Source: Pleurocapsa sp. PCC 7327
GTDB lineage: Bacteria; Cyanobacteriota; Cyanobacteriia; Cyanobacteriales; Microcystaceae
Assembly (NCBI RefSeq): GCF_000317025.1
Contig: NC_019689.1
Location: 3,240,024 to 3,304,023, forward strand
Reading direction: 5' to 3'
DNA length: 64,000 nt
In this document: in pieces, positions 63,299-64,000 of the stretch
Numbering within the stretch: the first letter of the stretch is position 1
Layout of the letters: the number at the start of each line of letters is the position of its first letter
Made by a program: the position numbers and the translations under genes
Notes under the pieces: model-generated
What the model was told of the DNA's origin: nothing
The model's input: only the letters and a program-made list of their open reading frames with translations
Database searches by the model: none

Positions 63299-64000
<702 letters not shown>

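Overview
The window is cyanobacterial. It carries ndhN (photosynthetic NDH-1), chlN (light-independent protochlorophyllide reductase), gun4, ycf39, an NblR-like regulator, an IctB-type protein, a helical carotenoid protein with an OCP C-terminal-domain homologue, and NADP isocitrate dehydrogenase. The HIP1 octamer GCGATCGC is very frequent in genes and gaps. Moderate GC, HIP1 richness, PEP-CTERM and CHAT/TPR proteins and many palindromic intergenic repeats suggest a larger-genome unicellular, baeocystous or filamentous cyanobacterium rather than a marine picocyanobacterium. I cannot name the genus.

Layout. 1-8.3 kb: a 5'-truncated SGNH hydrolase, a Gfo/Idh/MocA oxidoreductase, dnaG, an overlapping pair of class III aminotransferase and DUF1338 (2-oxoadipate dioxygenase family), a zinc-ribbon mini-protein and an outer-membrane-like protein. 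8.3-9.6 kb: a gene graveyard with a 5'-truncated IS4-type transposase that holds an in-frame small palindromic repeat, and a patatin-like pseudogene. 9.8-14 kb: a tightly overlapping Mrp cation/proton antiporter operon. 14-31.5 kb: housekeeping and regulatory genes (AI-2E permease, hydrolase, Roadblock protein, ClC-CBS-Usp, two response regulators, M48 protease, nadK, ycf39, aroC, a second EF-G) plus a TPR remnant.

31.6-41.1 kb is the accessory part and is visibly more AT-rich: a PEP-CTERM protein, a large TPR-CHAT protease-like protein with nearly perfect 129-bp internal repeats downstream of a DUF4384-like partner, a four-gene operon with a desaturase-like di-iron enzyme divided over two ORFs plus DUF2000, and an IS200/IS605 element that looks dead in both transposon genes. 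41-64 kb returns to core genes: ammonium transporter with an NtcA-type site, ribD, ndhN, ictB, a GAF pseudokinase, gun4, icd, a GTPase-TPR membrane fusion, glgA, a Fur-family regulator, purS-purQ, aqpZ, an ABC-2 permease, rpe, the HCP/CTDH pair and the truncated chlN.

Best candidates for something new are the CHAT/DUF4384-like cassette, the split-desaturase/DUF2000 operon with a hairpin at every gene junction, the dispersed three-palindrome element at 1.0 and 32.8 kb, and the ClC protein that lacks the gating glutamate. All functional statements come from reading motifs; no database search was run.
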